Origin: JBCDIQ01 sp039024295
GTDB taxonomy: Bacteria; Bacteroidota; Bacteroidia; J057
Assembly: GCA_039024295.1 (NCBI GenBank)
Contig: JBCDIQ010000106.1
Span: 1 to 15,155 of the forward strand
Length of the DNA: 15,155 bases
Reading direction: 5' to 3'
Below the pieces are notes generated by a model. The model saw only the letters and a program-made list of their open reading frames with translations, was not told the DNA's origin and did not search any database. The position numbers and the translations under genes were made by a program. Position 1 is the stretch's first letter. Each line of letters starts with the position of its first letter. Positions 6,350 through 13,467 of the stretch are shown here, one piece after another.

Positions 6350-7765
6350 GTGAGAAAACAGCTATTACAATTCAGCCGAAGTTATCGTCCACACATCGGC
6401 CCAACCATCAGTTTGTCCATTCCTGTGATTATCGGTCAGTTAGGCCATGTATTAATGGGCGTAATTGACAGCATTATGATTGGTGACCTCGGGCCTGAAT
6501 ACCTCTCCGCAGCTTCACTCACCAACAGTATTTTTTTCATGACGTTGGTGGTAGGGATAGGAGTGGCAGTGGTGATTTCACCATTGACGGCGGAAGCTTC
6601 CAGTTCAGGCAACAAACAAGGCACCGCTGACTACCTACAGCAAGGCTTGGTAGTTGGGCTGGGGCTTTCTGTTGTGATGTTCCTGATCAACACCAAGTCT
6701 GTTGACCTGATGTATGTATTGGATCAACCTCCCCGAGATGTGGAACTGGCCCATAGCTACATGCTGATCCTGAACTGGTCAATTCTACCCATGATGTTGT
6801 TCATGATGGGAAAACACTTCACCGATGGGCTTTCTCATACCAGACCGGCCATGTACATCACCCTGGCGGGCCTCGCGATCAACGTAGGCTTGAACTACCT
6901 GTTGATTTATGGAAAAGCAGGCCTTCCCAGGTTGGAATTAGATGGGGCAGGTTATGGCACCCTAATCGCTCGTATTGTGATGATGGCACTGATGATAGGC
7001 TACATCTGGTTCCGGAAAGACTATAAGGCCTACTGGCAGGGATGGGAAGGTGTAAAGCCCAAGGTAGTAGAGAAGATCCTTCGGCTAGGGTTGCCTTCAG
7101 GCCTTCAGTACCTATTTGAGATGGGGGCGTTTTCTGCCGGAGCGTTGATGATTGGTTGGATCGGGTCCGAGGCGCGCGCAGCTCACCAGATGGTCATTAG
7201 CTTGGCATCTGTGACGTTTATGGTTGTGACAGGAATCTCGGCTGGAGCCTCTATCCGGGTGGGCAATTACCTGGGCAAACAGGACTACGATGGCCTACAA
7301 CGAGCCGGTTTCACTGGCATATTGCTTGGGACTGCTTTTATGAGCTGTTCTGCTGTTGTATTTGTCCTGTGCCGAAATGTGGTTCCATTCATCTTTCAGA
7401 TAAATGACCCTGAAGTAGTACAGTACGCAGCCGTCCTGATGATCCTGGCGGCATGGTTTCAGGTATTTGATGGTATACAAGCGGTAGGTGCCGGTGTGTT
7501 GCGTGGGATACAAGACGTAAACGTACCGACATTGATCACCTTTGTGGCGTACTGGCTGGTGTTGCTCCCCGTAGGCTACCTATTGGCCTTTCCGTTGGAA
7601 ATGGGTGTTGTAGGCATCTGGTGGGGATATGTGATTGGTCTGGTGGTTTCCTCCTTTCTGTTGACCTACAGGTTCTGGAGAAAAACTCAAAGGTTACGCG
7701 GTTCTTCTGTTGAAAGTGACCTGCCTCCAATACCTCAACCTTCCCCTGCCTCAGTAGGGGAATAG
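6350..7765 (+). CDS. MATE family multidrug efflux transporter (NorM type)
   Basis: The 471-residue inner-membrane protein would export drugs or metabolites in exchange for Na+ or H+. It shows about 12 hydrophobic segments in two homologous halves. The first half opens with LSIPVIIGQLGHVLMGVIDSIMIGDLGPEYLSAAS (about residues 22-56) and the second with LRLGLPSGLQYLFEMGAFSAGALMIGWIGS (about 243-272), both typical of MatE domains, and ISAGASIRVGNYLG follows in the second half. The start is GTG at 6350; the first ATG would remove the first membrane helix. There are 56 bases after parE, so the two could share a transcript. The 3' end overlaps the tail of the reverse-strand M16 peptidase gene by 31 bases. 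Confidence 0.92.
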   Translation: MRKQLLQFSRSYRPHIGPTISLSIPVIIGQLGHVLMGVIDSIMIGDLGPEYLSAASLTNSIFFMTLVVGIGVAVVISPLTAEASSSGNKQGTADYLQQGLVVGLGLSVVMFLINTKSVDLMYVLDQPPRDVELAHSYMLILNWSILPMMLFMMGKHFTDGLSHTRPAMYITLAGLAINVGLNYLLIYGKAGLPRLELDGAGYGTLIARIVMMALMIGYIWFRKDYKAYWQGWEGVKPKVVEKILRLGLPSGLQYLFEMGAFSAGALMIGWIGSEARAAHQMVISLASVTFMVVTGISAGASIRVGNYLGKQDYDGLQRAGFTGILLGTAFMSCSAVVFVLCRNVVPFIFQINDPEVVQYAAVLMILAAWFQVFDGIQAVGAGVLRGIQDVNVPTLITFVAYWLVLLPVGYLLAFPLEMGVVGIWWGYVIGLVVSSFLLTYRFWRKTQRLRGSSVESDLPPIPQPSPASVGE

Positions 7766-9018
7766 GTGCACCGACTCTGGTTATGGGGGTGGCAGAAAAT
7801 ATTTGCCGCTTCCATGATTTCAGCGGCAGTTACCGCTTCGATTCCAGCAACCTGCTGCTCAAAGTTATGAATTTCGTCGAAGTCCAGGAGGTCCTTTGCT
7901 AAAGCGATTGCCTGTCCCAATAGGTTTTCGTGGCTCATGGTAAACTGGCCGATCAACTGCTTCTTTACCTGATGTAATCGAAGCGATCCCAAGGGTCGGT
8001 TGCACAAGGAAAGCAGTTCCTTTTCTACCATCCGTCGTATTCGCTTAAGGTTCCGCTCATCGCACGCATAGTACACCCCCCAAATGCCATCATCCAGATA
8101 GGAGGTCTGGAAAGAATGGATGTTGTAGGTGAGCCCGTGTCGTTCCCGGATATTCAGGTTCAGGCGCGAGTTCATGGAAGGGCCTCCCAAGAGGTTATTC
8201 AAGAGCAGGAAGGGCAAGTAATGCGGTGTGCGTAAAGCAGGAGCCCGTCCCCCAATGATTTCATGGGCCTGACCACCTGGGGTAGATGCTTCCTTCTGTG
8301 TGGCCGAAAAAGTAGGCGGGCTAAATCGCGATAAATTGGATTCAGGCAACACCTGGGGTGCCAGGTATTTCTCTACCAACCGCTCAACTTTGGTTGGATT
8401 TACATTTCCGATGATGGTGAAAATGACTTGCCCCTGGGTATAATGCTGTTGGAGGTATTGTTGCAGTTGAGGGCGTTTAAACTGTTGAATGGAAGTCTTA
8501 GATCCAAGAATAGGAAACCCAAGCCCATGACCCGGAAAAACCTGCTGATCGAAATCTTCAAAAATGGCCTCATCTGGAACGCCTCGGTACATGTCGATTT
8601 CTTCTGCGACTACCTGCTGCTCTTTGCCGATTTCCTTCTCAGGGAAAATGGAATGAAACGTAATGTCTGTAAGGAGTTCCATTCCTCTTTCCAGATAGGT
8701 GGCAGGTAAAGATGCATAAAAGCACGTCTTCTCTTTCCCAGTATAGGCATTCAGCTCACCTCCAACGGATTCCAGGTAATTGAGGATATGGTAAGTTTTT
8801 CGCTTATGAGTCCCTTTGAATACCATGTGCTCAATGAAGTGGGCCAGCCCCATGTGCTGTTCGGTATCGTCACGGCCTCCCGCGTTGATAACATATCCGC
8901 AATGAACGGTTTGGGTATAAGGAACGGCTTTATAAATAACCTGCAGGCCATTTGGTAACTGGATGAGTTTGTGATCCAGTACCGGAAAAGCCTTGTAGGA
9001 CGATTTCTTCTTTTTCAA
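7735..9018 (-). CDS. M16 family zinc metallopeptidase
   Basis: The 427-residue protein resembles the beta subunit of mitochondrial processing peptidase and bacterial YmxG-type peptidases. The inverted zinc motif HFIEH is at 60-64 (H60, E63, H64), and the third zinc ligand is the Glu in VVAEEIDMY (E140), 76 residues after H64, as expected. Between them is the conserved GGELNAYTGKEKTCFYA stretch (87-102). The second, inactive M16 domain covers about 170-400 and carries the RERHGLTYNIHS segment (291-302). No signal peptide is seen, so a cytoplasmic role in peptide degradation is likely. The start is TTG at 9018: no ATG lies between the upstream in-frame stop and residue 56, and the first conserved segment begins at about residue 17. 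Its 3' end overlaps the MATE gene. Confidence 0.9.
   Translation of the reverse strand: MKKKKSSYKAFPVLDHKLIQLPNGLQVIYKAVPYTQTVHCGYVINAGGRDDTEQHMGLAHFIEHMVFKGTHKRKTYHILNYLESVGGELNAYTGKEKTCFYASLPATYLERGMELLTDITFHSIFPEKEIGKEQQVVAEEIDMYRGVPDEAIFEDFDQQVFPGHGLGFPILGSKTSIQQFKRPQLQQYLQQHYTQGQVIFTIIGNVNPTKVERLVEKYLAPQVLPESNLSRFSPPTFSATQKEASTPGGQAHEIIGGRAPALRTPHYLPFLLLNNLLGGPSMNSRLNLNIRERHGLTYNIHSFQTSYLDDGIWGVYYACDERNLKRIRRMVEKELLSLCNRPLGSLRLHQVKKQLIGQFTMSHENLLGQAIALAKDLLDFDEIHNFEQQVAGIEAVTAAEIMEAANIFCHPHNQSRCTYSPTEAGEG
7741..7762. other. Hairpin inside the tail-to-tail overlap of two genes
   Basis: TTCCCCT (7741-7747) pairs with AGGGGAA (7756-7762) around an 8-base loop. The hairpin lies within the 31 bases shared by the MATE and M16 coding ends, and no other terminator is visible there. 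It lacks a T run on either side, so a role in ending or stabilising both transcripts is only a possibility. Confidence 0.4.
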
Positions 9019-9125
9019 AATAGGCAGGGACTTTACAGACTTTCTTATGAGTCCAAACGTTATGGTAATGCAAAGTTGGTAAAAACCAGCTTCATATGCT
9101 TACTTAAAATCTCACAAATAGTTGC

Positions 9126-9133
9126 TACTTTTG
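9126..9133 (+). promoter_or_regulatory. -7 promoter element of the lipoprotein gene
   Basis: TACTTTTG matches the Bacteroidota -7 consensus TAnnTTTG. The expected -33 position holds TTA (9104-9106) rather than TTG, so only the downstream element is good. Transcription would start near 9139, about 15 bases before the ATG at 9154, which favours that start over the longer open frame that runs back into the M16 gene. Confidence 0.55.
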
Positions 9134-9153
9134 ACCTTCAATATACAAGGCGC

Positions 9154-9675
9154 ATGAAATTATTCCGTAACCTGTTGATTGCCGGGCTTTTGGTAACCAC
9201 CTTGATCTTTCAGAGTTGTGATAACTGTGACGAAGAAACCCAACCCGCGGTTGGCAACCAGTTTTTTACCGTTGAATACGTGACGCCTGATGGGACCAAT
9301 TACATCAATTCCATCTATAATTTATCTGAAGTAACGGTATTTGCAGACTTCAGCGGAGGGACAAATCCCAACATACAACTGGAACGGATTGAAGGTGCTA
9401 TCGAAAATGGACGCTTCGGCCCGTTTAATTACACAGAAGATTTCATTGACCCTGCAACGGGTGAGCCCAACTTTACCTTGCTGTTGGGCAACATCGTTAA
9501 GTACGACTATTACATCAAAAAGGACACCTTTGGGTTGGATAAATGGAGTGTGGAATTCCTGCTTGACGTTGATGAATGTGCGTCTTTCTGGCGTAGCATC
9601 CGATATTCTCGAAATGATGTTCCCCTGATAGAGTATGAATTGAATGAGCAAGCTGCTATCAGGATTGTGGAGTAG
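9154..9675 (+). CDS. Small lipoprotein of unknown function
   Basis: The 173-residue protein starts with a lipoprotein signal peptide: MKLFRNLLIAGLLVTTLIFQSC, with C22 as the lipidated residue of the lipobox FQSC. The residues just after Cys (DNCDEE) are acidic, as in Bacteroidota lipoprotein export signals, so display on the outer face of the outer membrane is possible but inferred. The mature part (about 150 residues) alternates hydrophobic and polar residues and probably folds as beta sheet; it has two further cysteines (C25 and the one in DVDECASFW) that could form a disulphide. I recognise no family. The frame is open upstream to 8971, but that part overlaps the M16 start and lacks coding character; ATG 9154 sits correctly behind the TAnnTTTG element. 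It is divergent from the M16 gene. Confidence 0.8.
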   Translation: MKLFRNLLIAGLLVTTLIFQSCDNCDEETQPAVGNQFFTVEYVTPDGTNYINSIYNLSEVTVFADFSGGTNPNIQLERIEGAIENGRFGPFNYTEDFIDPATGEPNFTLLLGNIVKYDYYIKKDTFGLDKWSVEFLLDVDECASFWRSIRYSRNDVPLIEYELNEQAAIRIVE

Positions 9676-9757
9676 GGGGATTCCAATCTGGTTTGTGGCC
9701 TTTATCAAACGAATTCACCTATTTCTATCTAAATTCAGGATACCTCTACCATTGCGC

Positions 9758-9822
9758 GGGGTAACATGACTCTACATGTGATAGCCAGCCACATTATCCA
9801 GCTTGAAAGTCCCTGTTACCCC
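9758..9822. repeat. Long-range inverted repeat between converging genes
   Basis: GGGGTAACA (9758-9766) is the exact reverse complement of TGTTACCCC (9814-9822), with 47 bases between. The right arm overlaps the last codons of the Nudix gene. A nested CATG-ACTCTA-CATG sits just inside the left arm. It lies in the 140-base gap between the lipoprotein and Nudix genes, where I see no ordinary T-tailed terminator. It may form the 3' end structure of one or both transcripts, or be chance. Confidence 0.4.
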
Positions 9823-10358
9823 TTACTAGGCACATACCCCCCCATATGCACCCCCTCAAATTCCTTATCCTTATACGCTAAATATTGTCGGATAGCATAG
9901 GTACTAGAAGTAAAAGCCATGTCATTAAAGGGAATTTCTTCGGGGGAGAAAAGGTCAACCTCCAGGCTTTCTGGTCCTGAGCCAAAGATGGGTTCAGGCA
10001 TATTCGCAAGAAAAAACAAATAAACCTGCTTGACATGCGGGATGTCATATACTGCATGAAGCCGGATAATGTCTACTCGGGCATGTGCTTCCTCCCACGT
10101 TTCTCTCAATGCTCCCTCACTGGCCGTCTCGCCATTTTCTAAAAATCCTGCGGGCAGGTTCCAATACCCTTTTCGAGGCTCAATCGCCCTACGGCATAAA
10201 AGGATTTTATCCTGATAGATAGGTAAGCAACCTACTACCATGTTCGGGTTCTGGTAGTGAATCATTCCACAATTATCACAGCAATATCGTGGTCGATTGT
10301 CCCCTTCAGGAACCTTCAGGCGAATTTGGTCGCTACCACAGTTGCTGCAAAAATTCAA
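9816..10358 (-). CDS. Nudix hydrolase with N-terminal zinc ribbon
   Basis: The 180-residue enzyme would hydrolyse a nucleoside diphosphate linked to another group; ADP-ribose or NADH-type substrates are the usual guess. The zinc ribbon is CSNC at 4-7 and CDNC at 27-30. The Nudix box is GFLENGETASEGALRETWEE at 71-90, with the Gly, REx-WEE metal-binding glutamates intact. VVGCLPIYQDKILLCRRAIEPRKGYWNLPAG lies in front of it, as in the zinc-ribbon Nudix subgroup common in environmental bacteria. The start is TTG at 10358, giving MNFCSNCG, the usual N-terminus of this subgroup. A longer frame from ATG 10454 adds 32 residues, but its first 15 or so are the translation of a perfect 12-bp terminator hairpin, so I reject it. 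It lies downstream of fumC on the same strand. Confidence 0.87.
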   Translation of the reverse strand: MNFCSNCGSDQIRLKVPEGDNRPRYCCDNCGMIHYQNPNMVVGCLPIYQDKILLCRRAIEPRKGYWNLPAGFLENGETASEGALRETWEEAHARVDIIRLHAVYDIPHVKQVYLFFLANMPEPIFGSGPESLEVDLFSPEEIPFNDMAFTSSTYAIRQYLAYKDKEFEGVHMGGYVPSKG

Positions 10359-10408
10359 TGTATTAGAACTTAAAATGGGTTGAGGAGCACAACATTTACT
10401 TTTTACTG

Positions 10409-10451
10409 AAACTGCCTGAGCCACATATGGTTTGCGACTCAGGCAGTTTTT
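10409..10451 (-). terminator. Hairpin terminator between fumC and the Nudix gene
   Basis: AAACTGCCTGAG (10409-10420) and CTCAGGCAGTTT (10438-10449) form a perfect 12-bp stem around a 17-base loop, 27 bases beyond the fumC stop. On the fumC (reverse) strand the stem ends in TTT only; on the + strand a run of five T (10447-10451) follows. The best reading is the fumC terminator, able to act in both directions. Confidence 0.75.
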
Positions 10452-10475
10452 CATTTTTGCTGATAAATCGGAGGG

Positions 10476-11867
10476 TTAATTTCCTCCAATCATTTTCTCT
10501 GGGATCACCACTTTATCAAACTCTTCCTCCGTCAGTAGGTCCAGCTTGACAGCCGCCTCTTTCAAGGTCGAATTATCGTTGTAAGCAGTCTTGGCAATTT
10601 TAGCAGCATTGTCATAACCAATGTGGGTATTTAAGGCCGTAACAAGCATCAGCGAATTGTTCAAGTTGGCCGTGATGCGGTCATGGTTTGGCTCAATGCC
10701 TACGGCACAGTTGTCATTGAAAGATTGACAAGCATCTCCAATGATGCGGGCTGACATCAATACGTTGTACACCATCACAGGCTTGAACACATTCAGCTGG
10801 AAATGGCTATGGCTACCCGCTACAGAAACGGCGGTATCATTTCCAATTACTTGGGCACATACCATGGTCATCGCTTCGGCCTGAGTAGGATTTACTTTCC
10901 CGGGCATAATGGAAGAACCCGGCTCATTTGCAGGAATGATGATTTCACCTATACCACAACGAGGACCTGAAGCAAGCAGGCGAATGTTGTTGGCGATGTT
11001 CATCAAGCTCACCGCCACGCGTTTTAGCGCGCCAGAAGCTTCAACCATCGCGTCGTGGGCAGAAAGGGCCTCAAATTTATTGGCAGCACTTACAAATGGA
11101 TGACCGGTAAGCTCGGCAATTTTTGCAGCTACTTTATCAGCATAACCGGAAGGCGTATTGAGTCCCGTGCCTACGGCTGTACCGCCAAGGGCAAGCTCTG
11201 ACAAGTGTGCCAGGCTGTTTTGCATCGTTTCGATACCATATTTCAGCTGCTGGGCATATCCGGAGAATTCCTGACCAAGGGTTAGCGGAGTAGCGTCCAT
11301 GAGGTGAGTACGACCAATTTTGACCACAGATTCAAAGGCTTCAGCTTTTGCCGCCAGGGTATCGTGCAGTACTTTCACCTTAGGAATGGTCTCTTCCACG
11401 ATCATTTTATAGGCCGCAATGTGCATAGCCGTTGGGAAGGTGTCGTTGGATGATTGTGATTTGTTCACGTCATCATTGGGGTGGACTGGAGACTTGCTGC
11501 CAATTTCTCCCCCCATCAACTCAATGGCGCGGTTTGCTACCACCTCATTCACATTCATGTTAGACTGGGTCCCGGAGCCCGTCTGCCACACCACCAGTGG
11601 AAATTGGTCATCATGCTTGCCTTCCAGGATTTCATCGCACACCTGGGCGATCATGTCGGCTTTTTCCTGAGAAAAACTATCGACCAGCGCGGCATTGGTT
11701 AGCGCAGCTGATTTTTTCAGGTAGGCAAACGCACGGATCACCTCGATGGGCATGGTATGTCCACCGATTTTAAAGTTTTGTAAAGAGCGTTGGGTTTGGG
11801 CACCCCAGTATTTTTCAGCGGGTACCTGAATTTCTCCCATTGTATCGCGTTCGATTCGGTAACTCAT
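10476..11867 (-). CDS. fumC: Class II fumarate hydratase
   Basis: FumC interconverts fumarate and malate in the TCA cycle as a cytoplasmic, iron-independent homotetramer. The 463-residue length is the standard one. Conserved segments appear in order: WQTGSGTQSNMNVNEV (94-109), HPNDDVNKSQSSNDTFPTA (129-147), GRTHLMDATPLTLGQE (185-200) with the second active-site His at 188, the same number as in E. coli FumC, and the signature loop GSSIMPGKVNPTQAE (317-331), placing the catalytic Ser at 318. I chose ATG 11867 (MSYRIERDTMGEI) over an upstream in-frame ATG at 11927, because the extra 20 residues (rich in Pro, Thr, Leu) are not family-like. It is transcribed leftward, 170 bases after the Tudor-like gene, and ends at a strong hairpin. 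Confidence 0.96.
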   Translation of the reverse strand: MSYRIERDTMGEIQVPAEKYWGAQTQRSLQNFKIGGHTMPIEVIRAFAYLKKSAALTNAALVDSFSQEKADMIAQVCDEILEGKHDDQFPLVVWQTGSGTQSNMNVNEVVANRAIELMGGEIGSKSPVHPNDDVNKSQSSNDTFPTAMHIAAYKMIVEETIPKVKVLHDTLAAKAEAFESVVKIGRTHLMDATPLTLGQEFSGYAQQLKYGIETMQNSLAHLSELALGGTAVGTGLNTPSGYADKVAAKIAELTGHPFVSAANKFEALSAHDAMVEASGALKRVAVSLMNIANNIRLLASGPRCGIGEIIIPANEPGSSIMPGKVNPTQAEAMTMVCAQVIGNDTAVSVAGSHSHFQLNVFKPVMVYNVLMSARIIGDACQSFNDNCAVGIEPNHDRITANLNNSLMLVTALNTHIGYDNAAKIAKTAYNDNSTLKEAAVKLDLLTEEEFDKVVIPEKMIGGN

Positions 11868-11956
11868 GAGAAATTGGTTAGTTGTTGGAGTTAGGCAAAA
11901 GGTGGTAGGTGGTATGGAGAGGCACAAATTGGATGAAACTCACCGCCACCTCCGAA

Positions 11957-11980
11957 AATTATCCCCTTTCTCAGATAATT
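11957..11980. repeat. Inverted repeat in the fumC leader
   Basis: AATTATC (11957-11963) and GATAATT (11974-11980) form a 7-bp inverted repeat with a 10-base spacer, about 90 bases upstream of the fumC start. It could be an operator or a small leader hairpin. No clean -7 promoter element was found for fumC; the sequence at 11994-12002 reads TATTTTTTG on the reverse strand, one base longer than the consensus spacing. Confidence 0.3.
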
Positions 11981-12037
11981 CACAGTTATATCACAAAAAA
12001 TACATATATGACTTTTGTCATGGCCTCGAGTTTCCAC

Positions 12038-12580
12038 CTATTTGCGCTTACTCTCTCCTTTGAAATGGTCCTCTTTTGCCGCAAAAAGGATGTTAAACGT
12101 GGTCAAGCTACCGTACACACGGGTAATGTATTGCTGAATGTTCACCTTTTCTTCATCGCTCAGGTTAGAGCTTTTGTTGACGTTTTGCTCCAATACCCGA
12201 AGCCGATCCCTGACCATCACAATTTTGTGAAAAAACGTCTCGATGGGGATTTCCCGCGAGGGCTTGTCCGGATCCCCAGGTTGTAGGATTAACTTTCCTC
12301 CTTTCCATCGACTTCCCATGGGAACGGTCTCGGTTACACCCGCCCATTTTCTCAGCATGGAACCAATCACGGCTTCGATATCTCCCAGGCTTACCCGCTG
12401 TTCAGGGAGGGGGGCCAGTTCGATGAGTTCCAACCCATCAAAATCTTTTCCAATGGCCTTTTCTCCGTGGTGTTTAAACACGATGTGGTAGGAAGACTCC
12501 ATGCTGTTGTCAAGGATGAGCCCTTCACCATAAGTAGGGTGCTTGACCCTGCTGCCGATAGAAATAGATGGTCGCTGCAT
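12038..12580 (-). CDS. Conserved protein of unknown function with Tudor-like (UvrD/PcrA-tail type) domain
   Basis: This 180-residue soluble protein has two parts. Residues 7-57 (SIGSRVKHPTYGEGLILDN, then YHIVFKHHGEKAIGKDFDGLELI) look like the small Tudor-like barrel found at the C-terminus of UvrD/PcrA helicases and related to CarD-type RNA-polymerase-binding domains. Residues about 63-180 form a largely helical region with the striking stretches IPIETFFHKIVMVRDRLRVLEQ (111-132) and IQQYITRVYGSLTTFNILF (148-166), which I recall as strongly conserved in hypothetical proteins of Bacteroidota. No helicase or nuclease motif is present. Binding to RNA polymerase or to DNA-repair machinery is plausible by analogy but unproven. 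ATG 12580 gives a sensible N-terminus. It is divergent from the glycosyltransferase operon and upstream of fumC on the same strand. Confidence 0.82.
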   Translation of the reverse strand: MQRPSISIGSRVKHPTYGEGLILDNSMESSYHIVFKHHGEKAIGKDFDGLELIELAPLPEQRVSLGDIEAVIGSMLRKWAGVTETVPMGSRWKGGKLILQPGDPDKPSREIPIETFFHKIVMVRDRLRVLEQNVNKSSNLSDEEKVNIQQYITRVYGSLTTFNILFAAKEDHFKGESKRK

Positions 12581-12750
12581 ATGTTGCTGTATTTATATTT
12601 TTTGTAGAGAATTATTGGGTGTTGTGCAATGAATGAAGGAGAAATATACGTTTTCCCCAACCAGACCTCCAATTTCTGTTAAAACTATGTCAAGTGTTTT
12701 ACATTGAATTAACAGCTTTTTTGTTATTTGCACACTGGTAGTTAGATACT

Positions 12751-13464
12751 TTGGACGACACCCCACATAGACGCGGGACCGTAATGGTGATTATCCCCGC
12801 CTTCAATGAAGCCGATGCTATCTCCAATGTGATAGCGGACATTCCATCGGATTTGGTGGAGGAGGTAATCGTGGTAAGCAATGGTTCAACAGATGCAACT
12901 GAAGCTCGTGCTTCTCAAGCCGGAGCTACCGTTTTGAAGGAACCGCGAAAAGGCTACGGTCATGCCTGTCTCAAGGGAATGGCACATATCGCAGCCAAGC
13001 CAGCAGAAAAGCAGCCTGAAATTGTGGTATTCTTGGATGGAGATTATTCTGATCATCCTGAAGAAATGCCGACCCTAACAACCCCTATTTTCAATGGTAA
13101 ATGGGACCTGGTCATTGGTTCACGTGCGTTGGGTCAACGGGAAAAAGGTGCCATGATGCCCCAACAGATTTTTGGAAACTGGCTGGCTACTACGTTAATT
13201 CGCCTTTTGTACCGGACGGAGTTTTCCGATTTGGGGCCCTTCCGAGCGGTTAAGTATGAAAAGTTGTTGGAATTGGACATGCAGGACAAAACGTTTGGAT
13301 GGACAGTTGAGATGCAGGTAAAAGCAGCGAAATTGGGCTTCAAATGCGGAGAGGTGCCTGTTACCTACCGTCAACGAATAGGGGTTTCTAAAGTCACCGG
13401 CACGCTAACAGGCACTGTGATGGCCGGATATAAGATATTGTGGACGATTTTTAAGCTTCTGTAG
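12751..13464 (+). CDS. Glycosyltransferase family 2, dolichol-phosphate-mannose-synthase-like
   Basis: This soluble GT-A enzyme of up to 237 residues would transfer a sugar from a nucleotide sugar, perhaps to a polyprenyl phosphate. VMVIIPAFNEADAI (11-24) is the first strand of the nucleotide-binding fold, FLDGDYSDHP (94-103) holds the metal-binding DxD, and VIGSRALGQREKG (121-133) and DLGPFRAVKYEKL (160-172) are typical of the DPM/DPG-synthase group. The segment usually reading D-N-G-S-T-D is SNGSTD here (43-48), so the first Asp is Ser. No membrane helices are evident. The start is uncertain: TTG 12751 keeps 11 extra residues, but ATG 12784 begins right at the first strand, and the TTG lies within a TACTTTG sequence (12747-12753) resembling a -7 promoter element. 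Three bases separate its stop from the next glycosyltransferase, so the two are an operon. Confidence 0.87.
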   Translation: MDDTPHRRGTVMVIIPAFNEADAISNVIADIPSDLVEEVIVVSNGSTDATEARASQAGATVLKEPRKGYGHACLKGMAHIAAKPAEKQPEIVVFLDGDYSDHPEEMPTLTTPIFNGKWDLVIGSRALGQREKGAMMPQQIFGNWLATTLIRLLYRTEFSDLGPFRAVKYEKLLELDMQDKTFGWTVEMQVKAAKLGFKCGEVPVTYRQRIGVSKVTGTLTGTVMAGYKILWTIFKLL

Positions 13465-13467
13465 CAA

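Noticed and set aside
8971..9153. Upstream extension of the lipoprotein frame
   Set aside because: It overlaps the M16 start and would bury the lipoprotein signal peptide; ATG 9154 follows a good promoter element.
11909..12286. 125-residue forward frame spanning the fumC leader and the Tudor-like gene
   Set aside because: Most of it is antisense to the Tudor-like coding region and its composition is not protein-like.
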